From: Sipunculus nudus
Lineage: Eukaryota; Annelida; Sipuncula; Golfingiida; Sipunculidae
Assembly (NCBI GenBank): GCA_026874595.1
Contig: CM049314.1
Coordinates: forward strand, 75,032,300 to 75,096,299
Length of the DNA stretch: 64,000 nucleotides
Direction: 5' to 3'
Numbering within the stretch: position 1 is the first letter of the stretch; every line of letters begins with the position of its first letter. Below the pieces are notes generated by a model. It was not told the DNA's origin. It saw nothing but the letters and a program-made list of their open reading frames with translations, and did not search any database. The position numbers were made by a program, and so were the translations under genes. Shown here in pieces: positions 23,610-35,652 of this stretch.

Positions 23610-23789
23610 GTAGGATTTGCTGGAACTTATAATGCGACCAATGCCCTGGAGATTCTGCCAGATCAAACATTCCATTATGGTTTTGTGTATCCTACCAAGA
23701 AACTGAGGTTCTTCAGGATTGCCGTGTCTGATGATGGGACTGACTGGACCTTTGTGAGACAACACCCAAAAGATCGCCCTCATGAGCTT
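23610..23789 (+). CDS. Host gene exon: discoidin-like domain, second part
   Basis: This exon is 180 nt, exactly 60 codons in phase 0, matching the phase-0 end of exon 2. The donor is a consensus CTT|GTGAGT. The protein starts VGFAGTYNATNALEILPDQ and includes LRFFRIAVSDDGTDWTFV, which resembles the 'F.V.YS.DG..W' strand near the middle of F5/8C domains. With exon 2 it makes a fold about 110 residues long with no stop. A possible N-glycosylation site (NAT) is at residues 8-10 of the exon. Base use is richer in GC than the surroundings, as expected of real coding sequence. The domain and gene continue downstream. Confidence 0.75.
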
Positions 23790-23895
23790 GTGAGTGAACT
23801 GGTCTCTTGACAGATTTGACATCTTGTTTAACATCAAGAGGCTGTATCATATTTTACCTTCCATCTAACCAATCCTTCAAATTTAAGATATTTTT

Positions 23896-25000
23896 AGCAA
23901 ACCTGTGAGCTTATGTGATGGTGTGGCGTCGTCCGTCATCTGTTGTCCGTTGTCTGCCGTCTGTCTTCCGTTGTCTGTATGTTAACCCATATCTTGAAAA
24001 CTACATGAGTTAGCATCATGAAATTTTATGCAAAAAAATTAGTCCTCCAAAAAACTCTATCAGATTTTGCTTATTTTTTGGCTAACTGCATTTTCTTAGA
24101 TTTTATAGGGAAAAAGCTAAAAAAAGGTTTAAAAATCTTCTTCTTTGGAAAGGTGCAGCAAAATTGTTCAATATTGTACAGAAAAAATCTCTTATGCCAT
24201 CTCTCTCAAGTTTGTTTGAATGGTTCAAGTTTGGTGAATTTTGGCCAAGTTACAGGAAGTTGAACTTAGTCATCAGTCCAAAAAAGCATGCTAAAATGAC
24301 AATCTCAGAAACGGCCAGAGCTATCATCACCAAATTTCATGCCAGTGGTGGTCACATGAGTCATATATGAAATTCAGGTATTGATTGCGCCACCTGCATT
24401 GACCTTTTTTTGTATGGGGGTCATTGGTACATTAACCCATGATTTCTCAGGAACAGTAGGAGCTACCATCCCCAGATTTTATGCAATAATCTGGCTCATA
24501 TCAAATGTTGTGGTATTCAGCTTATTTTTTGCTATCTGCATTTACTTAGATTTTATTGGGAAAAAGCAGAAAAACCTTTAAAAGTCTTCCTCTTGTAAAC
24601 TGTCCAGCCAAATTGTTCAATATTTTACAGAAATTATACCAGAGGTGAGCCCTCTCAAATTTGTTCAAATGGTTTGCATTTGATGAATTTTAATAAAGTT
24701 ACACAAATTTTAATTTAGTCATTTGGCCAAGTAAGCATACTGACATAGTAATCTCAGAAATGACAGAAGCTAGCATTACTAAGTATTGTGCAAATCATGG
24801 TCACATGACTCATATTTGAAGTTGCAGATTTTGTGGTGCCACCTATTTTTTATGGGCAAAAACCTCATAATTTTAGCCTCTTTCAGCTTAAAAATGTTTA
24901 TGATGAAACTGTCAAGTTGAATCATTCAGTTTTTCAAATGAATTATCCTAGGACATCGTTCTTTCAATCATATCAGAATAGATTGAGTTTGTAGGTTTTT
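23896..25000 (+). mobile_element. Family E/D element copy 1, left part
   Basis: It starts AGCaAACCTGTGAGCTTATGtGATGGTGTGG, as does copy 2 at 45692, and the two align through 'AATTATCCTAGGACAT' near 24955. Here it is broken at 25001 by the family C element and continues at 39024. No coding capacity. Short ORFs inside are fortuitous. Confidence 0.8.
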
Positions 25001-28000
25001 AGCTCAGCTGACTGTAAGTCATCTGAGCTATAGGGATCACCTTTTGTCTGTCGTCCGTCCGGCCGTCCGGCCGTCTGTCCGTTAACAGGGCACAAATCGT
25101 AACCGCTAGAACTGGAATCTTCTTACTTGAAATCCTGGGAGGTCCATGAAAAATCTCCTTGGAAACCAGAAATTAGGTCTCTGTTACCCATATCCTTCGA
25201 GCTATGGGGCCCAAAAGTACCCCCCCCAGAAAATTCCAAAATTTCATACAAAAACTTCAATATCTCATTAACTACTTGACTGATGGTCATGATTTTTGGC
25301 ATACATATTAATCATGAAAGGTTCGATCAGTTCCTGAAGACTGGTGGCGCCACCTGTATTTTTCGATTTTTTACGAATTTTTTTCTCTATTTTTGAGACC
25401 TTTAAAAAAGTGAACATCTGTTAACAAGGCACAAATCGTAACGACTGGACTTAGAATCTTCATTCTCGACACACTGAGAGACCTATGAAAAGTCTCCATG
25501 GAAACCAGAAATTAGGTCTCTGTTACCCATATCCTTCCAGCTATGGGGCCCCAAAGTACCCCCCAGAAAAGTCAAAAATTTCATACAAAAACTTCAATAT
25601 CTCATTAACTACTTGACTGATGGTCATGATTTTTGGCATACATATTGATCATGAGAGGTTTCATCAGTTCCTGAAGACTGGTGGCGCCACCTGTATTTCT
25701 CGATTTTTTACGAATTTTTTTCTCTATTTTTGAGATCTTTAAAAATGTGAACATCTGTTAACAAGGCACGAATCATAACGACTGGACTTAGAATCTTCAT
25801 TCTCGACACACTGAGAGACCTATGAAAAGTCTCCATGGAAACCAGAAATTAGGTATCTGTTACCCATATCCTTTCAGCTATGGGGCCCCAAACTACCCCC
25901 CCAGAAAAGTAAAAAATTTCATACAAAAACTTCAATATCTCATTAAATACTTGACTGATGGTCATGTTTTTTGGCATACATATTGATCATGAGATGTTCC
26001 ATCACTTCCTGCAGACTGGTGGCGTCACCTGTATCGTTAAATTTTTTACGATTTTTTTTCTCTATTTTTGAGACCTTTCAAAATGTAAACATCTGTTAAC
26101 AAGGCACAAATCGTAAAGACTGGACCTAGAATCTTCAATCTTGACACACTGAGAGGTCCATGAAAAATATCCTTGGAAACCAGAAATTAGGTCTCTGTTA
26201 ACCATATCCTTCGAGCTATGGGGCCCCAAAGTACCCCCCCCCCAGAGTAGTAAAAAATTTCATACAAAAACTTCAATATCTCAATAACTATATCACTGAT
26301 GGCCATGATTTTTGGCATACATATTGATCATGAGATGTTCCATCAGTTCCTGCAGACTTGAATCTTCATTCTCAATACACTGAGAGACCTATGAAAAGTC
26401 TCCATGGAAACCAGAAATTAGGTCTCTGTTACCCATATCCTTCGAGCTATGGGACCCCAAAGTACCCTCCAGAGTAGGCAAAAATTTCATACAAAAACTT
26501 CAATATCTCAATAACCACATCACTGATGGTCATCATTTGTGGCATAACTATTGATCAAGAGGTGTTCCATCAGTTCCTGCAGACTGGTGGCGCCACCTGT
26601 ATCGTTCAATTTTTTACGAATTTTTTTCTCTATTTTTGAGATCTTTCAAAATGTAAACATCTGTTAACAAGGCACAAATCGTAAAGACTGGACCTAGAAT
26701 CTTCATTCTTGACACACTGAAATGTCCATGAAAAATATCCTTGGAAACCAGAAATTAGGTCTCTGTTAACCATATCCTTCGAGCTATGGGGCCCCAAAGT
26801 ACCCCCCCCCCCCCCAGAGTAGTAAAAAATTTCATACAAAAACTTCAATATCTCAATAACTACATCACTGATGGCCATGATTTGTAGCATACATATTGAT
26901 CATGAGATGTTCCATCAGTTCCTGCTGACTTGTGGGGCCACCTGTATTGTTTGATTTTTTATGATTTTTTTCCTCTATTTTTGAGACCTTTAAGGATGCT
27001 GTCATCTGTTAACGTGGCACAAATCATAACGACTGGACCTAGAATCTTCATTCTCGACACACTGAGAGACCTATGAAAAGTCTCCATGGAAACCAGAAAT
27101 TAGGTCTCTGTTACCCATATCCTTTCAGCTATGGAGCCCCAAATTACCCCCAAGAAAAGTAAAAAATTTCATACAAAAACTTCAATATCTCAATAACTAC
27201 TTGACTGATGGTCATGATTTGTGGCATAACTATTGATCATGAGATGTGTCATCACTTCCTGCAGACTGGTGGTGCCACCTTTATCGTTCGATTTTTTTAC
27301 GATTTTTTCCTCTATTTTTGAGACCTTTAAGGATGCTGTCATCTGTTAGCATGGCACAAATCGTAACGACTGGACCTAGAATCTTCATTCTTGACACACT
27401 GAGAGGTCCATGAAAAATATCCTTTGAAACCAGAAATTAGGTCTCTGTTAACCATATCCTTCAAGCTATGGGGCCCCAAAGTACCCCCCCCCCCAAGTAG
27501 TAAAAAATTTCATACAAAAACTTCAATATCTCAATAACTACATCACTGATGGTCATGATATTTGGCATACATATTGATTATGAGATGTTCCATCAGTTCC
27601 TGCAGACTTGTGGCGCCACCTGTATTGTTCGATTTTTTACGATTTTTTCCTCTGTTTTTGAGACCTTTAAGGATGCTGTCATCTGTTAACGTGGCACAAA
27701 TCATAATGACTGGACCTAGAATCTTCATTCTCGACACACTAGAAGACCTATGAAAAGTCTCCATGGAAACCAGAAATTAGGTATCTGTTACCCATATCCT
27801 TCGAGCTATGGGGCCCCAACGTACCCCCCAGAGTAGTCAAAAATTTCATACAAAAACTTCAATATCTCAATAACTACATCACTGATGGTCATGATTTTTG
27901 GCATACATATTGATTATAAGATGTTCCATCAGTTCCTGCAGACTGGTGGCGTCACCTGTATCGTTAAATTTTTTACGATTTCTTCCTCTATTTTTGAGAC

Positions 28001-29865
28001 CTTTAAGGATGCTGTCATCTATTAGCATGGCACAAATCGTAACGACTGGACCTAGAATCTTCATTCTCAATACACTGAGAGACCTATGAAAAGTCTCTGT
28101 GGAAACCAGAAATTAGGTCTCTGTTACCCATATCCTTCGAGCTATGGGACCCCAAAGTACCCCCCAGAGTAGTCAAAAATTTCATACAAAAACTTCAATA
28201 TCTCAATAACTACATCACTGATGGTCATGATTTGTGGCATAACTATTGATCAAGAGGTGTTCCATCAGTCCTGCAGACTGGTGGCACAACCTGTATTTGT
28301 TCGGGTTTTTTTACGAATGTTTTATCTATTTTTGAGACCTTTAAAGATATGAACATCTGTTAACAAGGCACAAATCATAAAAACTGGACCTAGAATCTTC
28401 ATTCTTGACACACAGGGAGACCCATGAAAATTCTCCTTGGAAACCTGAAATTAGGTCTCTGTTACCCATATTCTTTAGGCTGTATGGCTCCAAAATACCC
28501 CCAACAATAATGGAAATTTTGATACAAAAAGTGCAGTATCTCAATAACTACAACACTGATGGTCATGATTTTTGGCATACATATTGATCATGAGCTGTTC
28601 CATCAGTTTCTGTAGAGAGGGTGCGCCACCTCTATTTTTTTCAAATTTTTACGAATTTTTTTTCTCTTTTTTCGAGACCTTCAAAGATGTGATTATCTAT
28701 CAAGATGGTACAAATTGCAACAACTGGACCTAGAAACTTCATTCTTGTCATGCAAGGAGGCCCATGAAGAGTGCCTGTGGAAACTTGAAATTAGGTCTCT
28801 GTTACCCATATCCTTCAAGCTATAGGACTCTGAAGTATCCCTCAGAATAATGGACAATTTGATACAAAAGCTGAAGTATCTGAACAACTTATACGGAGAT
28901 CATCATGATTCTTTGCATGGATATTGACCATTTAGTGTTTATAGCTCAGCTGACTGCTTGTCTGTCTGTTAACAGGGCACAAATCGTAACCGCTAGAACT
29001 GGAATCTTCTTACTTGACATCCTGGGAGGTCTATGGAAATTCTCCTTGTAAACCTGAAATTAGGTCAAAAGCTCAAGTATCTGAACAACTAATGCATTGA
29101 TCATCATGATTTTTTGCATGGATATTGATCATGGAGTGTTTCATCAGTTTCTGCAGACTGATGGCGCCACCTGTATTTTTTCGATTTTTACCAATATTTT
29201 TCTCTATTTTTGAGACCCCTTAAGATGTGGCCATCTGTTAACAAGGCACAAATCGTAATGACTACACCTAGAATCTTATCTCTTAACATGCTAGGAGGCC
29301 CATAAAAAGTCTCTTTGGAAACCTGAAATTAGGTCTCTGTTACTCATAACCTTTGAGCTATGGGGCTCCCAAGTACCCCCCAGAATAATGGAAAATTTGA
29401 TACAAAAGCTCAAGTATCTAAACAACTATTGCAGTGATCACCATGATTCTTTGCATGGATATTGATCATGGAATATGTCATCAGTTTCTGCAGTTTGGTG
29501 GCGCCACCTGTATTTTTTTTATTTTTACGATTTTTTTCTCTATTTTTGAGACCTCATAAGATGCGGTCATCTGTTAACATGGCACAAATCGTAACAACTG
29601 GACCTAGAATCTTCTCTCTTAACATGCTGGGAGGCCCATAAAAAGTCTCTTTGGAAACCTGAAATTAGGTCTCTGTTACCCATAACCTCTGAGCTATGGG
29701 GCTCCGAAGTACCCCCCAGAATAATGGCAAATTTGATACAAAAGCTCAAGTATCTGAACAATTATTATATTGATCACCATGATTCTTTGCATGGATATTG
29801 ATCATGAAATGTTTCATCAGTTTCTGCATACTGGTGGGGCCACCTGTATTTTTTCGATTTTTTAT
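25001..29865 (+). mobile_element. Family C element, left part: ~337-bp tandem repeats
   Basis: The left end AGCTCAGCTGACTGTAAGTCATC at 25001 is shared with families A and C2. About 13 tandem units follow; the mark 'TCTGTTAACAAGGCACAAATCGTAA' recurs at about 25418, 25755, 26092, 26662, 27007, 27344, 27682 and 28018, mostly 336-338 bp apart. Most units carry GGTGGCGCCACCTGTAT. A fragment of a left end recurs at about 28940. No ORF is convincing. The element is cut at 29866 by the Ngaro-type element and resumes at 38051. Confidence 0.8.
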
Positions 29866-30170
29866 AACCTTTAAAGGTCGGAGGACCATTAAAGTATTTA
29901 TGCAGCACCACATCTCGCACAGCTGGTTTTTGTTAGCCCTTAGTGAGGATCACAGCACAGCTTGGGTGGACCCTCCTCTTATCTTATTGGCTGTTAACTA
30001 TTTGCACTGTTTGGTCCTTTAACCACTACTGCTGATAGGCTAATTCTGACTTCAACCTTCATATGTGCTGCATTGCGCATGTGCAAAACCGTTATCGTGA
30101 CCCCAGGGCAGTGATACTGGTCATTCTGCTCGTGGCTTCCAACAGCACCACTCGCTTAAATTTCTACTTT
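29866..30170 (+). repeat. Ngaro A1 repeat (305 bp)
   Basis: AACCTTTAAAGGTCGGAGGA... to ...AAATTTCTACTTT. The same 305 bp occur at 36538-36842 and 37298-37602 with only a few mismatches. After 30170 the sequence departs from the other two copies. It probably holds the element's promoter. Confidence 0.9.
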
Positions 30171-30309
30171 CTACTTTTCCTACTATTTTGTCGGCGTCAG
30201 AAGTGAACTTTTAGGTCTCGTTCCACGCTGTGACTGGACGAAGATATACAAGAAACTGGGGAAGGTAAGATCTATTCTTATTTTGAGCCTAAAATAACGG
30301 AATTAAGTT

Positions 30310-31074
30310 ATGGCATCTTCCAGCACTGGTAGTTGTGCTGCCACCCGCAGCTCCGATGCTGCTCGCGTCGACAAAGTAAGGGTGCTTGTTATAGGACATT
30401 CGTTTGTGCATAGACTCGAGAGCTTTTAAGCATCGGTCGAAAACTCAACCGAGCAGAGTTTTAGCCCTCCGCCTGTTAGCTATGGTTCCGTTCCGTATGC
30501 GGTAATTCGCAAGTGGAACCTCGATGCTAACTTGGGCCTTTCAAAAGATAATTATCTCGTTTCGTACCACGGCGTGGGCGGTATGAAGCTTCGAGCGCCC
30601 CTAGCGGCCAAGTCGCTCACTAGCGCGGCATCCACCCGCGTTATCGAACTACACCAGCCTAATGTTGTGTTTGTTGACATCGGATCTAACGATCTCTGTA
30701 GCGCTTCCGTCTGCCCTGACCGGCTTTCTCGCCATATTTTCTCGTTTGCTGAGATGATTGTAGCGGCTTACAATCTCGATAGAGTGATCATAGGAACTAT
30801 TCTTCCGCGGAAGGATACGGCATGTCCGTTCCCGGCTTACAACAAGCATGTTCAGTTGTGTAACTCCGCGTTATCCAAGATGGCGGCGGGCCATCCTCGT
30901 ATAGCTGTGTGGAAACACAGAGGCTTTGGCTCTAAGAATATTTATCGCGGTGATGGTGTTCATCTCAATTTCCAAGGCTACGGCCTATTTGCCTGCAGTA
31001 TTAAGAGAGCCATCGTGCTGTGGTCTACGTGCAGCGGTTTGATTAAACGTATGGGAACTACTTCTTCTCAGTAG
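30310..31074 (+). pseudogene. Ngaro SGNH-hydrolase-like ORF with one in-frame stop
   Basis: An ATG at 30310 opens a frame of 255 codons to TAG at 31072-31074, interrupted only by TAA at 30427-30429 (codon 40). Before the stop lies block I, 'VLVIGHSFVHRLE' (residues 25-37, GHS in place of the usual GDS nucleophile motif). After it come 'VFVDIGSNDL' (block III, with Asn) and 'GDGVHLNFQGY' (block V, Asp and His of the triad). These are marks of SGNH esterase/lipase proteins, found in Ngaro and some other retroelements, with unknown role in the cycle. The stretch after the stop also has its own ATG at 30532. The stop may be real decay or a sequencing error. Confidence 0.8.
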
Positions 31075-31927
31075 GCTTTGTTTACTTTCAAATTCTGTAC
31101 CATAGCCCTTGCATCATTTCTTTGTGCCTTCTACGCAGACACTCAGTTTATACCTGATATGCACTGCGGTCTCTGCATTATGTAATGGGCCTTGCGTTTC
31201 AGCGTATCCTTTCCTTATTTTAAGGGTAAATTCTGCCGCATCGCTTGCGCGCCTCGATGATGCTTTGAGAGTGTTACGAAAGGCTTTGTTTACCATGTAT
31301 AAATATAGTGAAGATTATAACCGTGATCTCGACCCAGCTCTTTTTAGTTTATGCGATGTTTAATTTTCTAATTTTTAAAGGTGTTCCCAGCTTTGTGGTT
31401 TTAATATTGCCTTGCTCCCTGTGTAAATTTTTTTTTCAGGACTCGTTTCTAGGCGAGGGCATTGCCCGTGTCTGCCTGTTTGTTGTACGAGCGTCCTGTG
31501 TTTTTACTGTAAGGGACTTCGTGTCCTCTTGGCGGGGCTGTGCCCGTTGTCTGCCTTTTTTCAGGCACGAATGTTGACCCTTACTTTACTCTGTTCCTGT
31601 GTTCTGGGAGCTTGGCCTATTAATTACCTGTCTGCCATGGATTAATAATTTATTAATCTTATGATCTACACAGTGATTTTCGATCATTACATTTATACAT
31701 TCTATTTTTTTACTGTCTTGTGTCTAATTTCCATTTTTTTATTTTTTTTTTAAATTTAAAATTATTATATTGGTACGTCCATCTTAATTTCTGTGTTGCT
31801 TAAAAAACGTCATTACAGCGTTATGTGTCTGACTACGTCATCTGGCAATTCAGCATGCCCATCCTTTGTGCTGGGTTATTATTTTATATATATGCAAACT
31901 GCGTGTATTTCTTTCCTTTCTTCCCAG
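31075..31927 (+). other. Inter-ORF region of the Ngaro element, possible intron
   Basis: No conserved protein is seen. The segment ends in TTCTTTCCTTTCTTCCCAG directly before the gag ATG, a textbook splice acceptor, so gag may be translated from a spliced transcript. A run of T and A lies at 31730-31760. Confidence 0.45.
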
Positions 31928-33202
31928 ATGCCAAAACGCAGTAAGCCAGCAGCCTCTGAGCACACACCTGCCCACACCAGGTCCAAGACTGCGAGAAAAC
32001 GGAAGGCACCTGCTGCGTTGAGGGACTATGTTTTAGCTGACATCACTGAAGCGCCAACAAGCCCGCCGTCAGCCTGCAGCAATACCAGTTATACAGCCAC
32101 TACGACACCTGATGCAGCACAGGTTTCGAGGGTTCCTGCTTCTCCAAATGAACTCAAAGCCATGATGCGTAGCGTGTTCAACGATGAACTCGATAAGCGA
32201 TTCGGGCCGCAGACGCCTGCTACATCCACCTCCAATGCTCCAAGCTCTCACACACTCTCAACAAATGCTGGCTCGACACAAAATTCGCACATTCCACAAG
32301 ATCAGGTGCTAGATCTGTCAGCTTCATCTTCAATCTCACAAGCCACCGGTGCCACTTCACCTGTCACCCCTGCAGCTCCAGTGCCAGTCGCCTCTACCAG
32401 CCAAGTGCAAGGATTCGTTTCCAGAGAAGCGGCATCCAGTGCGGTCGCCGCATTGCTAGGTAGGTCTCCAGGGGCAAACATAAACAACAAACACAACACA
32501 CCACCCACATCTGCTTATCAGCCAATTACAAAGGGTATCTCTTCCGAACTCAAGGAATTGGCGATATCCAATGTCTATGTAAATATAGCACAGTTCGATA
32601 CCATTGATACTATAATTCAGTCTACTGATAAGCGAAAGGCTCCCGTGAAGATCTCCAACATTGACCAGTGGTCCAGATGTTTCTCAAGATATGCTTATCT
32701 AAGGTCCCTGAATTTCCCTTCCGAAAGCCCAGCTTACTTCATGCATCAGTATCAGGTCCAGAGGTTAAAAATGGATTACCCAAATTCAGATGCTTGGCTC
32801 CACTACGATATAAGCTACCGCGAACACATCGCTAATCATGACGACTTCTCCTGGGGGGACCCCTTGCCTGCCTTGCTTTACGAAGCCCGGGAGATTGCCC
32901 TTTCCCCTAGAAAGTCTAAACGGTCTCAGCCCTTTCTTGGGAGCAATGCATCCTCCAATCAAACATCCATACCCTCGGGGCACTGCTTCTCCTATCACAG
33001 ACAAGGTAGTTGTACTAGGCCTCCCCCCTGCAAATTCTCCCATGCGTGTCCCTCATGCTGGAAGAACCGGGGTTCGGAAGAACGCCACTCCCTCTCCTCA
33101 TGTTCCGCATCTGCCACCAGGCCCACCTCAAGGAGACAACAGAATGCCCCTCCCCCTTCCAGGCCCAACTCAAGTAGGGCCCCAAACGCCAATTTTAGAT
33201 AA
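31928..33202 (+). CDS. gag: Ngaro gag-like protein with CCCH-type finger
   Basis: The frame is open further upstream (from 31793), but the ATG at 31928 is preferred: it follows an acceptor-like tract and begins the basic MPKRSKPAASEHTPAHTRSK. This start gives 424 residues. The first ~190 are low-complexity Ser/Thr/Ala/Pro. A conserved block follows ('ELKELAISNVYVNIAQFD', then 'WSRCFSRYAYLRSLNFP' and 'HYDISYREHIA'). Near the end is a Cys/His cluster, 'CFSYHRQGSCTRPPPCKFSH', with CCCH zinc-finger spacing, likely for RNA binding. DIRS/Ngaro gags show this layout. The frame is intact. Its last 365 bases overlap the RT frame, so RT may be made by frameshift or separate initiation. Confidence 0.75.
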   Translation: MPKRSKPAASEHTPAHTRSKTARKRKAPAALRDYVLADITEAPTSPPSACSNTSYTATTTPDAAQVSRVPASPNELKAMMRSVFNDELDKRFGPQTPATSTSNAPSSHTLSTNAGSTQNSHIPQDQVLDLSASSSISQATGATSPVTPAAPVPVASTSQVQGFVSREAASSAVAALLGRSPGANINNKHNTPPTSAYQPITKGISSELKELAISNVYVNIAQFDTIDTIIQSTDKRKAPVKISNIDQWSRCFSRYAYLRSLNFPSESPAYFMHQYQVQRLKMDYPNSDAWLHYDISYREHIANHDDFSWGDPLPALLYEAREIALSPRKSKRSQPFLGSNASSNQTSIPSGHCFSYHRQGSCTRPPPCKFSHACPSCWKNRGSEERHSLSSCSASATRPTSRRQQNAPPPSRPNSSRAPNANFR

Positions 33203-34775
33203 ACCTCTAGCCTTTCTGCTGCAAGGCTACAACAGAGCGGAAACTGAATTTTTATTAAGTGGCTTTACAGAGGGTTTCCATATCCATTCCAACACTACAA
33301 GTGCATCGTTTGATATAAGCAACCACGCCTCTTTGTTGCATAATGAAGAGGTAGCTAATCAGATGATTGCTTCTGAGCTTGAAGCAAACCGAATAGCTGG
33401 ACCTTTCACTTCCCCTCCCTTTCTGAATTTAATTATCTCCCCTTTAGGCCTGATCCCTAAGAAGACCGGGGGTTACAGACTGATGCATAACCTTTCTTAT
33501 CCAAAGGGTGCTTCGCTGAATGACGGCATCGACAAGCTTGATGCTACAGTTCGTTACCAATCTTTAGATGATGCAATCGCTTTGATGCAACATCTCGGAC
33601 GAGGTGCTCTCATCGCTAAAGCCGATATAGCGGAAGCTTTTAGGCTAATACCCATTCATCCCGACTGCTATCATTTGTTAGGATTCAAATACAAAGATAG
33701 CTTTTTCTACGATAAGTGTTTGCCGATGGGATGTGCCTCTTCATGTCAAATCTTTGAAAGATTCAGTACATCTATCGAATGGATTCTAAAAAACAAGTAC
33801 AAGGTCAAATTTGTCTCACACATCCTGGATGATTTTATGTTTTTCGGCCCCCCTAATTCTACAGATTGTCAAGAAGCTCTCAATTCCTTTTTACATCTAG
33901 CCAAACGCATCAACCTACCTGTTAAAAACTCTAAAACTGTTCACCCAAACACTTGCGTCCCTCTTTTCGGGATTGACATAGACTCTGTGGCCTGGGAGCT
34001 TCGTCTGCCGGATGATAAATTGCTAAAGCTGCAAGGTGAGCTAGATGCTGCTTTGGCGAAAAGTCGCATTTCTGTGAAAGAGCTCCAGTCTTTACTTGGA
34101 TTACTAAATTTTGCTTGCCTAGCCATCCACCCTGGTCGAGCCTTCATGCGACGTCTGTACGCTTCTCTGTATTCTTTGAAGGACCCCAAGCCACATTATC
34201 TTGTGAGATTGAATAAAGAGGCTTGAGCAGATCTTAAGGCATGGCGGACCTTTGTGGATTCCTATCCAGGGAAATCACTTATTCTTTTTCATGAATGGAC
34301 GGCATTTGATGCTCTGCAACTTTTCACTGATTCTGCTGGCTCTATAGGTTTTGCTGGAGTCTTCAAGTCTCACTGGTTCCATGGCACATGGCCTCAAAGT
34401 TGGAAGCAGCTTAATATTACAGTACTTGAATTATTCCCTATCGTCATTTCCCTTGAGATATGGGGACACTTATGGCAGAACCATAAAATTCTTTTCCACT
34501 GCGACAACTATGCTGTTGTGGAAGTTATCAACAAGCAGTCCTCCAAATGTGCTACCTTAATGTATTTGATCAGACGATTGGTCCTAGCGTCCCTGAAATT
34601 CAACATTCTTTTCAAATCTTGTCATATCCCTGGTCTCGACAATGAAATCGCTGATGCTCTATCTCGTCTACAGGTCGCGAAGGCAATGAAGTTGGCACCG
34701 TACCTGGATCAGCAGCCGACCATCATCCCACCAGAACTTCTCCCTCAAGAACCATTGACCAAGCCGCGGAGTTAA
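32838..34775 (+). pseudogene. pol: Ngaro reverse transcriptase-RNase H, one in-frame stop
   Basis: The frame opens inside gag and runs to a TGA at 34224-34226, then continues in the same frame to TAA at 34773-34775. RT motifs in order: 'PLGLIPKKTGGYRLMHNLSYP' region, 'ALIAKADIAEAFRLIPI' (first catalytic Asp), 'LPMGCASSCQIFE', and 'HILDDFMFFG' with catalytic DD at residues 331-332. RNase H follows the stop: Asp in 'LFTDSAGS', Glu in 'LELFPIV', Asp in 'FHCDNYAV' and Asp in 'NEIADALSRL'. This is the DIRS-type RT-RH order, with no methylase domain after it, which also favours Ngaro over DIRS. Apart from the single TGA, everything expected is present. Confidence 0.88.
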
Positions 34776-35652
34776 TAATTGCCAGTCTGGCGCCTAGCAC
34801 AAGAAAGCTCTACGCTCACGCTCTTGATCAGTTTATCTTATTTAACCAGGAGCAGGACAAGCATCATGTTTTCCCCTGCACCCAAGACATGCTCATTAGT
34901 TATATCATTCATAAGTCCAATAGTGGATACAAACACTCCACTATATTGTCACACCTATCGGCCATTAATTTTGTGCACAAACTCTTTGGCCTTCCAGCCC
35001 CGAGTGATTCATTTTTGATTAGCAAATTACTTTCTGGAGTGGCTAAGAAAGATACATCCTTTGATAACAGGTTCCCCATTTCTAGAGACATGTTAATGGA
35101 ACTGTTGCGGGCGATTCCTGCAGTCACTAGCGACACATACAACAAGTTCTGTTAAGTGCTATGTTCACTACTGCATTTCATGCATTTCTTCGAGTAGGCG
35201 AGATGACATATTCAGCGGGCAATTCCACCAACAACAATATCCAGATCTCTGATGTTCACCCTTCTAAAGACTCGATAACATTAGTTTTAAGCAAGTACAA
35301 ACATGCGCCTGTTAACCACCATGTCTCTCTTCTGTTAAGCAAAGCTGATGACTCGGCCTGCCCAGTGTCAGCCCTTGCCCGTTTCCTGGCAGTACGTCCT
35401 AACGTGTCTGGTCCTCTTTTTATCTTCAGCAACAACTTCCCTTTTTCCAGAAATTTTTTCAATAAAACTCTTCAAAATTGTCTAGTAAAGGCTGGCTATG
35501 TCAATGCAAGGTTTACCAGCCATAGCTTCCGAATTGGGGCTGCCTCACATGCCGCAGCCACCGGTGTCTCTGATGACAAGATCATGCGGATGGGTCGCTG
35601 GAAGTCCAGAGCCTTCTTAAAGTACATACGTACTCCACTACTTACTCGTTAA
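34664..35652 (+). pseudogene. Ngaro tyrosine recombinase, one frameshift
   Basis: The start is not certain; the frame is open from 34664, overlapping the end of RNase H. The N-terminal half shows a SAM-like core-binding domain ('APSTRKLYAHALDQF...HSTILSHLSAINF'). It ends in TAA at 35153-35155 because of a one-base change around 35145-35155. The next frame carries the catalytic half: Arg in 'AFLRVGEM', 'HSFRIGAA' (His and second Arg), 'GRWKS' (Trp) and 'YIR' (Tyr nucleophile), ending at 35652. The enzyme joins the circular DNA intermediate to the genome without making target duplications. A single lesion separates it from an intact frame. Confidence 0.85.

Noticed and set aside
24018-29761. 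Numerous 60-90 codon ORFs in the 24-30 kb repeats
   Set aside because: They recur with the 337-bp unit on both strands, contain unit-specific stops, and match no protein pattern.
31109-31577. Small ORFs between hydrolase and gag in the Ngaro element as extra genes
   Set aside because: They overlap in different frames, show no family motifs, and lie in a stretch that looks like an intron or leader.
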